A DNA stretch of 44,961 nt from Prevotella sp. (GCA_022781445.1 JALETQ010000056.1:1-44961); one strand, 5' to 3'; positions 33,699 to 42,514 are shown, counted from the stretch's first letter. Numbers and translations: made by a program. The notes: generated by a model from the sequence alone, not told the origin.

Positions 33699-35369
33699 TC
33701 AGCGACGCTCTATGGTGATGGATTGGTGGCTGTATGCCACGATGGCAGGACGGTGAGTGATGAAAAGAATTGTCTTGGTGTTGTCTGCCAAAAGGTTGTT
33801 AAGGAGCTTCTTCTCGGTATCGGGATCGAGGGCACTGGTCGATTCGTCAAAGAGCATGACACTGCGGTTGCGTAGAAGAGCGCGTGCAATGGCGATGCGC
33901 TGCGCTTGTCCTTCACTCAATCCCCCACCCGACTCCGAGCAAACGGTGTCAAGACCGGCAGGAAGATCGGCAACGAAGTCGGCACAACTCTTGTGCAAGG
34001 CCTCAAGCATCTCCTCATCGGTGGCATCGAGCTTGCCCAACCGAAGGTTCTCGCGGATGGTTCCGCTCATGAGCGTGTTGCCTTGCGGCACATAGACGAA
34101 GTTGCAACGAAGCAATGCCGACAGTTCCACACTGCGATCGGCATCATAGATTTCGACACTTCCCTGCTGAGGACGTATCAATGCCAGCACCATACGTATC
34201 ATCGTGGTCTTGCCGGCACCCGTTTCACCCAAAATGGCAGTACAGGTACCGGGTTTGAAGTCGAACGAGAAGTCTTCGAGGATGTTCCCTTCGTCTTCAT
34301 CATACCGATAGTACACATGATTGAACCTGATGCCGCAGGGGGCAGCCATGACGATGTTGTCACCTTGTTCTTCTGTAGGTGTCTCTTCCAACTCGATGAG
34401 TCGCTCGGCAGCCGTGAGTACACTGACAAACTCGGGTACCAGACTTGTGAGGGTGCGGGCGGGTGCCTGTATCTTATGAACGAGCTGTAAAAACGCTGTC
34501 ATGCCGCCAAAAGTGAGGGTGTGATTGGCGAGGCGGAAGGCACTCCATGTGAAAGCAACGAGATAACCCAGCGAAAAACCGAAACTGGCGATGAAACTCG
34601 ACCACACCGAAAAAGAGGTGCGCCGGACCACATTGTGACGCAGTTCGCTGTGGATTTCCTCCAATCGGTTGACCATTTCGCCGTTGCTCTCCAGTGTTTT
34701 GATGACCATGCGGTTACGGATGGTTTCCTGCAGGATGCTCTGCACCTTCGAATCGCTTTCACGAACCTTACGGGTGAGCTTGCGCATACGCCGTACATAC
34801 AACCGACTGAACAACATGAAGACGGGAAGGATGGCGATGATGACCAACGCCAACAGCTTGTCCATCGAATAAAGAAAGAAGAAAGCACCGATGAAAAGGG
34901 CAAGGGTGGAGAGGGTGGCAGGCAGCGTTTCGGTGAGAAAGCGCACCACATTGGTCACGTCAAATTCCAGCCGGTTGATGATGTCACCGCTGTGTCGGCT
35001 CTCCTTTCCGTGCCATTCCGAACGCAGGATGCGGTCGAGCATGAGCTGCTGCATACGGTTCTGTGCCTTGATGCCCAAGATGTTTTTTACCCAGATGCTG
35101 AGGATGTTCAGTCCGAAATCGGAAAGCGTGAGAATTGCCATGACGGCTACGGCAGCAGGAATGGAGCCGTCGAGGTTGCCGGCGGCTATGTCGATGGCAT
35201 GTTTGACTGCCCACACCTTACCCAAATTGACCGCGACCGATGCCAACCCGATGAGGGCATTGAGGGTGGTTTGCAGGCGATGCCCCTTCCAAAGTTTCCA
35301 CAACCACCCGACAATGAACTTGATGGTATATTTGGAATCGGCCGGAGCGAATATCGAATGCAGACTCAT
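33699..35369 (-). CDS. ABC transporter, fused permease/ATPase (MsbA-like exporter)
   Basis: Half-transporter with a six-helix membrane domain (about 20-310) followed by an ATPase domain. Walker A GETGAGKTT is at 381-389, the Q-loop region in FVYVPQGNT, the signature LSEGQ at 484-488 (Glu in place of the usual Gly), and Walker B LFDEST with Asp508 and Glu509; the H-loop His follows in FITHRP. It would work as a homodimer exporting a lipid, peptide or drug; the substrate is unknown. The ATG at 35369 overlaps the nadK stop as ATGA, so the two are translationally coupled; another ATG exists at 35375. Confidence 0.93.
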   Translation of the reverse strand: MSLHSIFAPADSKYTIKFIVGWLWKLWKGHRLQTTLNALIGLASVAVNLGKVWAVKHAIDIAAGNLDGSIPAAVAVMAILTLSDFGLNILSIWVKNILGIKAQNRMQQLMLDRILRSEWHGKESRHSGDIINRLEFDVTNVVRFLTETLPATLSTLALFIGAFFFLYSMDKLLALVIIAILPVFMLFSRLYVRRMRKLTRKVRESDSKVQSILQETIRNRMVIKTLESNGEMVNRLEEIHSELRHNVVRRTSFSVWSSFIASFGFSLGYLVAFTWSAFRLANHTLTFGGMTAFLQLVHKIQAPARTLTSLVPEFVSVLTAAERLIELEETPTEEQGDNIVMAAPCGIRFNHVYYRYDEDEGNILEDFSFDFKPGTCTAILGETGAGKTTMIRMVLALIRPQQGSVEIYDADRSVELSALLRCNFVYVPQGNTLMSGTIRENLRLGKLDATDEEMLEALHKSCADFVADLPAGLDTVCSESGGGLSEGQAQRIAIARALLRNRSVMLFDESTSALDPDTEKKLLNNLLADNTKTILFITHRPAIVAYSHQSITIERR

Positions 35370-36265
35370 GGGCATTCCTCCTCGCGGTTATCGCGCCCCC
35401 ACATCATCTTCTCCTTGAGGGTGGTGAAGTAGCTTTGCCGTCCCGTTTTAAGCATCGGGAGCTGTCGTTGGGCTTTCCTGATGATGAGCGGATTGTCATC
35501 GCTGCAACTCACCGAGCGTCCGTCGACGGCGACAAGATAATTGTGCGATCGGCTGGCAACGTGGAGTTGTATTTCCACATCGTCCGAAAGTACCAGCGGA
35601 CGAATGCCGAGCGAATGGGGAGCAACGGGGGTCAGCCCGATAATGGGGGCTTGGGGCACCATGATGGGGCCACCATTGGAAAGCGAATAGGCGGTACTGC
35701 CGGTGGGGGTACTGACAATCAGACCGTCAGCCCGATAGGTGATGATATGTTCTTCATCAACGATTGTCTTGATATCGATCATCGAAGCATTGTCGCGCTT
35801 GAGGATGGCGATGTCGTTGAGGGCGTATGGATGAGCAAGAAGTTCGGAGGCTCCGCAAGTGACCTGCAACACGGAGCGTTGCTCAAGGGTATAATTCCCT
35901 TCGAAAATAACGGACAAAGCCGATTCGACATCGCAGGGATGCACGTCGGCCAGATAGCCCAGACGACCGGTATTGATGCCCAGCAGGGGAATGTTTCGGT
36001 CGATGACATGAGCCGCAGCGCGTAAGAAAGTGCCGTCACCGCCCATCGAAATGGCAAAATCGGCATCGACATCGATGCTGCCGAAAGGCTCGATTCCCTC
36101 ACACAAACGAGGCTCATGGGTTGCCAGATAATCGTGGAGAGCGGTTTCCATATATATTTTCGCACCCCTATCAAGAAGGAACGTCAGTATTTTCGACACG
36201 GTCGCCGTGGCATTTTTCCGATAGTCGTTTCCGAAAAGTACAAAAGTAAGTTGGTCGCTTTTCAT
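35366..36265 (-). CDS. nadK: NAD kinase
   Basis: Phosphorylates NAD to NADP with ATP or polyphosphate. The 299-residue protein has the catalytic GGDG motif at 75-78 (AISMGGDGTFLRAA), NTGRLGYLADV, the NDI...R region (ALNDIAILKRD), the DGLIVSTPTGSTAYSLSNGG glycine-rich loop and SLGIRPLVLSD. The start at 36265 (MKSDQLTFVLFGND) lies 23 bases after a consensus -7 box and matches family length; a frame reaching 36418 would start upstream of that promoter. Four-base overlap with the ABC transporter gene. Confidence 0.96.
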   Translation of the reverse strand: MKSDQLTFVLFGNDYRKNATATVSKILTFLLDRGAKIYMETALHDYLATHEPRLCEGIEPFGSIDVDADFAISMGGDGTFLRAAAHVIDRNIPLLGINTGRLGYLADVHPCDVESALSVIFEGNYTLEQRSVLQVTCGASELLAHPYALNDIAILKRDNASMIDIKTIVDEEHIITYRADGLIVSTPTGSTAYSLSNGGPIMVPQAPIIGLTPVAPHSLGIRPLVLSDDVEIQLHVASRSHNYLVAVDGRSVSCSDDNPLIIRKAQRQLPMLKTGRQSYFTTLKEKMMWGRDNREEECP

Positions 36266-36288
36266 GTTGTCGGGTGAATTTGGCGTGA

Positions 36289-36296
36289 CAAAGATA
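36289..36296 (-). promoter_or_regulatory. -7 box of nadK-ABC transporter unit
   Basis: TATCTTTG on the minus strand, a full TAnnTTTG match 23 bases before the chosen nadK ATG. No clear -33 element. Confidence 0.5.
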
Positions 36297-36440
36297 CGCA
36301 AAACCGTGCGTAAATCGGCACATCCGTGCAAAATATTGTGGGAGAATGACATCGCGCATCGTCGCAGACCCCGATCGGTCATCATAGCCGGAGCCGGTTT
36401 TGCCTGATGGCCGAACATCCGGAACGGCGGTTAATCCCAA

Positions 36441-36590
36441 AGCGGACCATGAGATTTCGGGTCGGTATCGTTTGACGGTTGAGCCGTTTGATGGTCGTTT
36501 TGTATTGCCGTAACCCGCTACGCCTGTAACAAAACAAGAGAAAAGACACCGGCAAGTGAACGAAAACGAGCAGGATTCAGATGAGAGATA
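36441..36590. repeat. 150-base inverted-repeat element, copy C
   Basis: Left arm (36441-36480) closely follows copies A and B: CCATGAGATTTCGGGTCGG, TATCGTTTGACGG. The right arm (about 36551-36590) is more diverged (GGCAAGTGAACGAAAACGAG, then ..ATTCAGATGAGAG). Total length again is 150 bases. It lies between tsf and nadK. Confidence 0.7.
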
Positions 36591-36765
36591 GGGACGAAAC
36601 GGCCAAGAACGGATGCAGGCTATCGGTACAAAGCGGTGAGATCATCTTGTCAAGCAGGTGCTGCAAGGCCTGTGTTCCTCCGGCATCGGGTAACAGGCAA
36701 GCCGTCACACGATGCAAAACGGAAAGGAAACAACCGAAAGTCTACATATCTCTGTCTGCGAACGG
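36591..36765. other. Non-coding region before tsf terminator
   Basis: I see nothing in it beyond short open frames without protein-like composition. Confidence 0.3.
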
Positions 36766-36768
36766 CAA

Positions 36769-36804
36769 CAAAAAAACCGATCTTTCGACAAGAGAAAGAT
36801 CGGT
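36769..36804 (-). terminator. Intrinsic terminator after tsf
   Basis: On the minus strand an 11-bp stem ACCGATCTTTC / GAAAGATCGGT (36794-36804 and 36776-36786) with a seven-base loop, followed by seven T. It closes the rplM-rpsI-rpsB-tsf cluster. Confidence 0.92.
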
Positions 36805-36835
36805 CATACGGTCGTATTGAAAATACAGACTTCAA

Positions 36836-37840
36836 TTACTCACCGGCAAGCGTGAAACGTTTGTAAGCGGTAATCTGCAAGTCCTTGTCTTGTTTCTTGA
36901 GCCATTCGGCAACATTCATCTTGTCGCCGTCGCCAAATTGGAACTCTTGGTCCACGAGGCAGTTCTCCTTGAAGAACTTGGCCAGGCGACCTTTGGCAAT
37001 GTTTTCAATCATCTGCATGTTGAGGTTGGCAGCTTTCTCAGCGGCAACCTTGGCGCGGATTTCGCGAGCCGTGGCAGCCTGTTCTTCTGTAAGCCATCCT
37101 TTGCTGATGTTTGATTCGATATGATCCTCGCTATCCACGAGGTTTGCATTGATACCGGCCTTGTTGATGGCAGCGATAACAGCCTTTTCAACTTGCTCTT
37201 CCTTGGTCTTTTCAACAGCCACTTTGTACTCCTCGTCTTTCACTTCTTGCGAAACGCTTGACTCATCGAGGGCGATAGGCTTCATGGCAGCCACCTGCAT
37301 GGCAACCTTGTAAGCGGCATCGGCATTGTCTTTGTTGAGCTGAACCATCGTAGCAAGGGTATGACGGTGCATGTGATCATAGATGGCGATGTTGTCGCCC
37401 TCGAGGAAATTGTATCCGTCGATTTCCATTTTCTCGCCCGTAATACCCGAACGTTGTGTCACAACTTCGGATGCAACACCACCGGAAGCCAAGGTAAGGT
37501 TGTTTACTTCTTCGAGTGTCTTGGCTTTGGCGGCGATGGCTGCGTCGAGGATGCTTTCGGTCATGGCGATGAAGTCGGCACCGTTGGCCACGAAGTCGGT
37601 TTCGCATTTCACGGCAACCATTGCAGCAAATCCGTCCACTTGCTTTACAAGCACGCATCCGTTTGAGGTTTCGCGATCAGAACGTTTGGCGGCAATAGCC
37701 AATCCTCTTTCACGAAGTAAGTCTTTAGCTTTGTCGAAGTCTCCTTCAGATTCGGTCAAGGCGTTTTTCACGTCAGCCAAACCGGCACCAGTCATGGTGC
37801 GGAGCTTCTTGATATCTTCCATATTTGGTTTGTATGCCAT
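36836..37840 (-). CDS. tsf: Elongation factor Ts
   Basis: Nucleotide exchange factor for EF-Tu. The 334-residue protein has the N-terminal UBA-like domain and the EF-Tu contact motif LRTMTGAGLADVKNAL (about 10-25), then VKCETDFVA (about 80-88), and a second core subdomain to the C-terminus. The start MAYKPNMEDIKK at 37840 matches the family; the frame extends upstream to 37948 without similarity. The 214-base gap to rpsB is unusually long for this conserved pair. Confidence 0.97.
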   Translation of the reverse strand: MAYKPNMEDIKKLRTMTGAGLADVKNALTESEGDFDKAKDLLRERGLAIAAKRSDRETSNGCVLVKQVDGFAAMVAVKCETDFVANGADFIAMTESILDAAIAAKAKTLEEVNNLTLASGGVASEVVTQRSGITGEKMEIDGYNFLEGDNIAIYDHMHRHTLATMVQLNKDNADAAYKVAMQVAAMKPIALDESSVSQEVKDEEYKVAVEKTKEEQVEKAVIAAINKAGINANLVDSEDHIESNISKGWLTEEQAATAREIRAKVAAEKAANLNMQMIENIAKGRLAKFFKENCLVDQEFQFGDGDKMNVAEWLKKQDKDLQITAYKRFTLAGE

Positions 37841-38054
37841 AGCTTCAAATATTTTATGATTGGTGTATAGATGTGAGGTGTTTGTAGTGAATGAAAGATG
37901 CCCGACGGGACAATGAACACTCGATTCCGGACGTTCTTGATAACACATTCGTGATCAACGAAACATCACATGAGGATGGAAAACCGGACACGAGCGACAC
38001 CAAGTCCGTCCGACCTCTTTCATTCAACAGTATTATCCTTGCGGATAGAAATGA
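37841..38054 (-). other. rpsB-tsf intergenic region
   Basis: 214 bases. No TAnnTTTG box in a useful place and no strong hairpin seen. Confidence 0.3.
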
Positions 38055-38930
38055 TTATTCGGCAGCAGGAGCTTCCTCTTCCGTAGCGGGAGTCTCTGCG
38101 ACTTCAGCTTGAGCAGGAGCTTCTACCTGAGCGGAAGCCTCGGCAGCATCCTCGTCTTTGCGGGCACGACGGGCACGACGGGGGCGAGCTTCGGCAGCTT
38201 CTTCGCTTTGTTCGGCAGCAGCTTTCTCGTCAGCCTTCTCGATTTTGCGTTCTTCCAAGCCTTCAGCGATGGCAGCACAGCAGGCAGCGAGAATGGTCTC
38301 TATGCTGTCTTTGGCATCGTCGTTGGCAGGAATTACGTAGTCGATGTCATTCGGATCGGAGTTGGTGTCCACGATTGCGAACACAGGAATACCGAGACGC
38401 TTGGCTTCTTTGACGGCGATGTGTTCTTTCATCACGTCGATTACGAAGAGAGCGTTAGGCAAACGAGAGAGGTCAGCGATAGAACCGAGGTTCTTTTCGA
38501 GCTTGGCTCTCTGACGAGTAACCTGCAAAAGTTCCCTTTTAGAAAGGTTAGAATAAGTTCCATCGTTCATCAAACGGTCGATGGTGGTCATCTTCTTAAC
38601 CGCCTTTCTGATGGTCGGGAAGTTGGTAAGCATACCGCCGGGCCATCTTTCGATGACGTAGGGCATGTTCACGCTTGCAGCTTTCTCTGCCACAATCTCT
38701 TTGGCTTGTTTTTTAGTAGAGACGAAAAGGATCTTCTTTCCGGCCTTGGCGATACCTTTGAGTACCTCTGCGGCTTCGTCTATTTTGGCTACGGTTTTGT
38801 GCAAATCGATGATGTGGATGCCGTTTCTCTCCATAAAGATGTAGGGAGCCATTGCGGGATTCCACTTGCGACGCAGGTGACCGAAGTGGCATCCTGCTTG
38901 TAATAACTGGTCAAAGTTTGTTCTTGCCAT
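38055..38930 (-). CDS. rpsB: 30S ribosomal protein S2
   Basis: The 291 residues begin MARTNFDQLLQAGCHFGHLRRKWNP, a standard S2 N-terminus, with IIDLHKTV, FVSTKKQAK, ERWPGGMLTNF and AIVDTNSDPNDIDYVIPANDDA in order. Beyond about residue 235 comes a ~55-residue low-complexity Ala/Glu/Arg tail (RPRRARRARKDE then Ala/Glu/Pro-rich), as often found in Bacteroidales S2 and probably disordered. S2 is a known autoregulator of rpsB-tsf in other bacteria; here a 381-base region precedes the gene. Confidence 0.98.
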   Translation of the reverse strand: MARTNFDQLLQAGCHFGHLRRKWNPAMAPYIFMERNGIHIIDLHKTVAKIDEAAEVLKGIAKAGKKILFVSTKKQAKEIVAEKAASVNMPYVIERWPGGMLTNFPTIRKAVKKMTTIDRLMNDGTYSNLSKRELLQVTRQRAKLEKNLGSIADLSRLPNALFVIDVMKEHIAVKEAKRLGIPVFAIVDTNSDPNDIDYVIPANDDAKDSIETILAACCAAIAEGLEERKIEKADEKAAAEQSEEAAEARPRRARRARKDEDAAEASAQVEAPAQAEVAETPATEEEAPAAE

Positions 38931-39311
38931 GTTTCTTTTTCTTTTTTGATAGGTTGTTTACTTTCTTTTTGAAATTCTGTTTGTTAGAATCAGCCGAAAA
39001 GTAGTTTGCGTTTCGTCATGACAGTGACGGCACGTTGCTTGATGAAGTCAGCGAGTTGCATCATTGATTTCAGCATGTTGCCGTTCATCTCATGTCCCGA
39101 TTATCGGTTTGATGACACGTATTTGACATTGTTTCTTCACGATTTGATTTCCGATTATGTTCGCGATGAATGGAAAGAATGTCAGTATCGGGGGATGCGA
39201 TACGCAAAGTCATTTCGGTTTAGATGCTAAACTGCTTCCTTTTCAGGATGGTTGCGAAAGATATACAGGCGGAAACGATGCGGAGGAAGTTCCCCACCGT
39301 TCGTCCGAATA
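38931..39311 (-). other. Long rpsI-rpsB intergenic region, possible rpsB leader
   Basis: 381 bases without a credible gene. On the minus strand a GTTTAG-cat-CTAAAC hairpin (39218-39232) lies after rpsI, and TATCTTTC near 39250-39257 is a seven-of-eight -7 box that would give a leader of about 310 bases. The last ~60 bases are A-rich. Whether it is a separate promoter with an S2-responsive leader is inference. Confidence 0.35.
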
Positions 39312-39698
39312 TTAACGCTTGCTGAATTGGAAACGACGACGAGCCTTGGGCTGACCGGGCTTTTTACGTTCAACAGCGCGAGAGTCGCGAGTGAGGAAGC
39401 CTTGGGTCTTGAGCGATTTCTTGTCTTCTGCGTTGATTTTCACCAAAGCACGGGCGATAGCCATGCGCAAAGCCTGGCTTTGTCCGGTGAAACCGCCACC
39501 GTCGAGGTTGGCTTTAATATCGTATTTGTCGGCTACTTCGAGCAAGTTGAGGGGTTGTTTCACCACATATTGCAGGATAGCTGAGGGGAAATATACTTCG
39601 ATATCTTTTTTGTTAATGGTGATTTTACCTGTGCCTTCGCTGAGATAAACGCGTGCTACAGCACTTTTACGGCGACCGATTGCGTTAATTACTTCCAT
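39312..39698 (-). CDS. rpsI: 30S ribosomal protein S9
   Basis: The 128-residue protein has the S9 hallmarks: IGRRKSAVARVYL near the start, GGGFTGQSQALRMAIARALVKIN (about 66-88), LTRDSRAVERKKPGQPKARRRFQFSKR at the end, where the basic tail reaches the P-site tRNA. It starts nine bases after rplM stops, as in most bacteria. Confidence 0.98.
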   Translation of the reverse strand: MEVINAIGRRKSAVARVYLSEGTGKITINKKDIEVYFPSAILQYVVKQPLNLLEVADKYDIKANLDGGGFTGQSQALRMAIARALVKINAEDKKSLKTQGFLTRDSRAVERKKPGQPKARRRFQFSKR

Positions 39699-39707
39699 CG
39701 TTTTTGA

Positions 39708-40169
39708 TTATTTAAACAGGTTAATATCGATTGCTTTGGGTTGTTGAGCTTGGTGATTGTGCTCGGTTCCTTCATAAACATAGAGGTTGTTGAGCAAGTG
39801 ACGTCCCAAGATACCTTTAGGAAGCATACCTTTCACGGCATGACGGATGATGCGTTCTGCGCCATCGTTTTTGGTGCGGAGTGATGCCGGGGTATTGAAA
39901 CGCTGTCCTCCGGGATAGCCGGTGTAGCGTGTATAAACCTTATCGGTTTCTTTTTTGCCGGTAAAAACAATTTTCTTGGCGTTGATGATGATTACGTTAT
40001 CACCACAATCAACGTGCGGAGTGAAAGAAGGTTTGTGCTTTCCGCGCAGCAGTTTGGCAACTTTTGAGCAGAGACGACCAACTACTTGGTCGGTGGCATC
40101 TATGACCACCCAATCTTTCTGTGCCGTTTCCTTGTTAATGGAAATCGTCTTGTAACTTAAAGTGTTCAT
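39708..40169 (-). CDS. rplM: 50S ribosomal protein L13
   Basis: The 153-residue protein begins MNTLSYKTISINKETAQKDW and has VIDATDQVVGRLCSKVAKLL, GDNVIIINAKKI, YTRYTGYPGG and the GMLPKGILGR motif. The frame runs open to 40304, but the extra N-terminus has no similarity to L13 and lies in the structured leader. First gene of rplM-rpsI. Confidence 0.97.
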   Translation of the reverse strand: MNTLSYKTISINKETAQKDWVVIDATDQVVGRLCSKVAKLLRGKHKPSFTPHVDCGDNVIIINAKKIVFTGKKETDKVYTRYTGYPGGQRFNTPASLRTKNDGAERIIRHAVKGMLPKGILGRHLLNNLYVYEGTEHNHQAQQPKAIDINLFK

Positions 40170-40376
40170 TCTTTTTAATCGATTTTCTACTAAAAAACAT
40201 GTTTGTGATTCTCTTTCGACAAGCCCAAACGGAAAGACGCACAGACATCTACTGCCTTTGCAACACCTGAAGACTTGTCTTCGTACGGTCGATTCACTAA
40301 CCATGACACCCGGCCAAAAGTGCCACTATTAACACTTCCGTACTTGGGGACTCTAAGTTCATCCCCGAAATAATCG
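40170..40376 (-). ncRNA. Structured rplM leader (candidate L13 autoregulatory RNA)
   Basis: About 207 untranslated bases follow the predicted start site. Helices on the minus strand: GGGGA/TCCCC (40346-40366); a long-range GTACGG/CCGTAC pair (40338-40343 with 40283-40288) closing a multibranch region that holds AAGTG/CACTT (40318-40322 with 40333-40337); and GAAGA/TCTTC (40269-40282). The last ~30 bases are A-rich. Ribosomal-protein leaders, including ones for L13 in Bacteroidia, have been reported in comparative studies as I recall; matching to that model was not possible here. Confidence 0.6.
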
Positions 40377-40381
40377 GACTG

Positions 40382-40389
40382 CAAAGATA
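40382..40389 (-). promoter_or_regulatory. -7 box of rplM operon
   Basis: TATCTTTG on the minus strand, a full match to TAnnTTTG, 213 bases before the rplM ATG. No convincing -33 element. Confidence 0.55.
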
Positions 40390-40882
40390 CAAAACATTTC
40401 AGACTTATACTTAACGGGAGATGTGTAAGGGAGAACTATTTTTTGATTATTAACATATTTAACTTGCCAACCCATCCTTTCTCCTTTCAAAAGGACGTTC
40501 AAACGAATGTCACCGACTGAAAGACAGAAAGTTTTTCGCTCCCGGTTTTCATTTCATACGACAAAAATGCAGACCAAATCGAACGAAAATACATACCATC
40601 AACGGAGTTTTTCAAAGCTCATTCACGGCTATCCAACTTCAATTGTCGGAAAAGGTCGGGGCTATTGCCGACATCGACAGAAATCGTCACGGCCGATTCA
40701 TGAATCAGTCATTTCCGACATTCCTTGTCGAACAACAAGAAAAAGCAGGCGACGAACCCCATAAATATAATAAGGTATCAGACACCTGCCCTGATGTTAA
40801 CGGGAAAATATCATCCGACCCACACCCGACGGCCGGATTCATTTAATTCAGTCATGAACTGATCGGAATTTGTTCTTTCCGA
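40390..40882. other. Non-coding region upstream of rplM promoter
   Basis: About 490 bases, AT-rich near 40440-40460. No supported gene. A TCGGAA/TTCCGA inverted repeat near 40862-40882 could end the transcript of the small basic protein on the minus strand, but it lacks a T tract. Confidence 0.35.
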
Positions 40883-41071
40883 TTATTTGTGCCTGTTGGC
40901 GCGTTGTTGGCGGTATTTGGCTTTCTGCCGGGCACTGCCCGAGCCGTGCGCACCGGTGATATACTTCTTTTTCTTGGCTTTGGTTTTCACTTTGCCGGCA
41001 TCTTCCGAAGACGGTTTTGCCTTCCGAAAAACAATGCCACCACCGGAAATAATCTCGTCTATGTCAGTCAT
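40883..41071 (-). CDS. Small basic protein (62 aa), unknown function
   Basis: Starts MTDIDEIISGGGIVFRKAKP and becomes strongly basic: a KVKTKAKKKKYITG stretch and a C-terminal RQKAKYRQQRANRHK. The composition suggests nucleic-acid or ribosome binding, but I recognise no family. It lies 171 bases downstream of the AICAR transformylase gene on the same strand, possibly co-transcribed. A plus-strand frame overlaps it; the minus frame is preferred for its Gly-rich ordered N-terminus and basic tail. Could still be spurious. Confidence 0.5.
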   Translation of the reverse strand: MTDIDEIISGGGIVFRKAKPSSEDAGKVKTKAKKKKYITGAHGSGSARQKAKYRQQRANRHK

Positions 41072-41241
41072 GATAGTACGGTTAGGGGTGTTAGTTATGA
41101 TGAGAGTGATATATCCGATACACGATTGCTTTCGCCCAGACAGCTAACGTTCGCAGAACTGTGCCAACGATGCCATCGGCTTGCATTCGGACATGGCGGA
41201 GGGTCAAGGTCGCCAACCTGTCGCAACGATCCGAAAAGTTA

Positions 41242-42423
41242 TCAGTGATGGAACAGCCTGATGCCGGTGAATGCCATGGCGATGCCGTATTTGTCGCAGG
41301 TGGCAATCACATGGTCATCGCGCACCGACCCTCCTGCCTGTGCAATGTGGGTCACGCCGCTCTTGTGTGCCCGCTCGATATTGTCGCCGAAGGGGAAAAA
41401 CGCATCGCTGCCCAGTGCCACACCGGTGTTGCGGGCTATCCATTCGCGTTTTTCGGCAGCAGTGAACACTTCGGGCTTGCGGGTAAAGAACTGCTGCCAA
41501 ACGCCCTCAGCCAACACATCTTCGTAGTCTTCACTGATGTAGATGTCGATGGTATTGTCGCGATCCGCCCTTCTGATTTTCTCCACGAACGGCAGGTTCA
41601 TGACTTTGGGATGCTGGCGCAACCACCAGATGTCGGCTTTCGATCCTGCCAATCGGGTGCAATGGATGCGGCTTTGCTGTCCGGCACCGATGCCGATGGC
41701 TTGTCCGTCCTTCACATAGCACACCGAATTGCTCTGGGTGTATTTCAGTGTGATGAGTGCAATCATCAAATCGCGTTTGGCCTCCTCGCTGAACGTCTTA
41801 TTGACAGTGGGGATATTGGCAAACAAATCGTCCGAATCGAGCTTGATTTCGTTACGTTGCTGTTCAAAAGTGATGCCGAACACCTGCTTGCGCTCAATGG
41901 GTTGGGGACGATAACCGGCATCGATTTTGATCATGTTGTAGGTTCCTTTGCGTTTATCGCGCAGGATATCAATGGCTTCGGGAGTGAATCCGGGAGCGAT
42001 GACGCCGTCGCTTACCTCACGTTTGAGGAGTGTTGCCGTGGCCGCATCACACACATCGCTCAGTGCCACGAAATCACCGTACGAACTCATGCGGTCGGCT
42101 CCGCGTGCCCTTGCATAGGCCGCCGCGAGCGGTGTCAGCCCAATGGACAGGTCGTCGACGAAATAAATTTTGCGCAGGGTGTCGCTGAGCGGAAGTCCGA
42201 TGGCAGCACCTGCCGGCGAAACATGCTTGAACGAAGCTGCAGCCGGCATGCCGGTGGCAGCTTTGAGTTCACTCACGAGCTGCCAAGCATTGAGTGCATC
42301 GAGAAAATTGATGTACCCGGGACGTCCGTTCACCACTTCGATGGGCAACTCGCTTTCGTCGATATAGATTCTTGACGGTTGCTGGTTGGGGTTGCAACCG
42401 TATTTCAGTGTCAGTTCTTTCAT
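41242..42423 (-). CDS. Stand-alone AICAR transformylase (PurH C-terminal type)
   Basis: Formylates AICAR to FAICAR with 10-formyl-THF in purine synthesis. In most bacteria this domain is fused to IMP cyclohydrolase (PurH, ~510-530 residues). This 393-residue protein contains only the transformylase half: SFKHVSPAGAA with catalytic Lys66 and His67, GQQSRIHCTRLAGSKAD (about 246-262), and RNTGVALGSDAFFPFGDNIERA near 342-363. The N-terminal MGS-like cyclohydrolase domain is absent, and the ATG at 42423 is preceded by a promoter, so this is not a truncation. Either a separate cyclohydrolase or a second full PurH should exist elsewhere. Confidence 0.93.
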   Translation of the reverse strand: MKELTLKYGCNPNQQPSRIYIDESELPIEVVNGRPGYINFLDALNAWQLVSELKAATGMPAAASFKHVSPAGAAIGLPLSDTLRKIYFVDDLSIGLTPLAAAYARARGADRMSSYGDFVALSDVCDAATATLLKREVSDGVIAPGFTPEAIDILRDKRKGTYNMIKIDAGYRPQPIERKQVFGITFEQQRNEIKLDSDDLFANIPTVNKTFSEEAKRDLMIALITLKYTQSNSVCYVKDGQAIGIGAGQQSRIHCTRLAGSKADIWWLRQHPKVMNLPFVEKIRRADRDNTIDIYISEDYEDVLAEGVWQQFFTRKPEVFTAAEKREWIARNTGVALGSDAFFPFGDNIERAHKSGVTHIAQAGGSVRDDHVIATCDKYGIAMAFTGIRLFHH

Positions 42424-42514
42424 AAGATTTCAATTATTTACCCTCAATCGGTCATGCGACCGCTCGATACAGATTACTTGTTTTTATTCGGAGCTTTCCT
42501 ACTTTTTGTGCGTG

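Noticed and set aside
40170..40304. N-terminal extension of L13
   Set aside because: It has no L13 similarity, is Cys/Arg/Ser-rich, and coincides with a structured leader.
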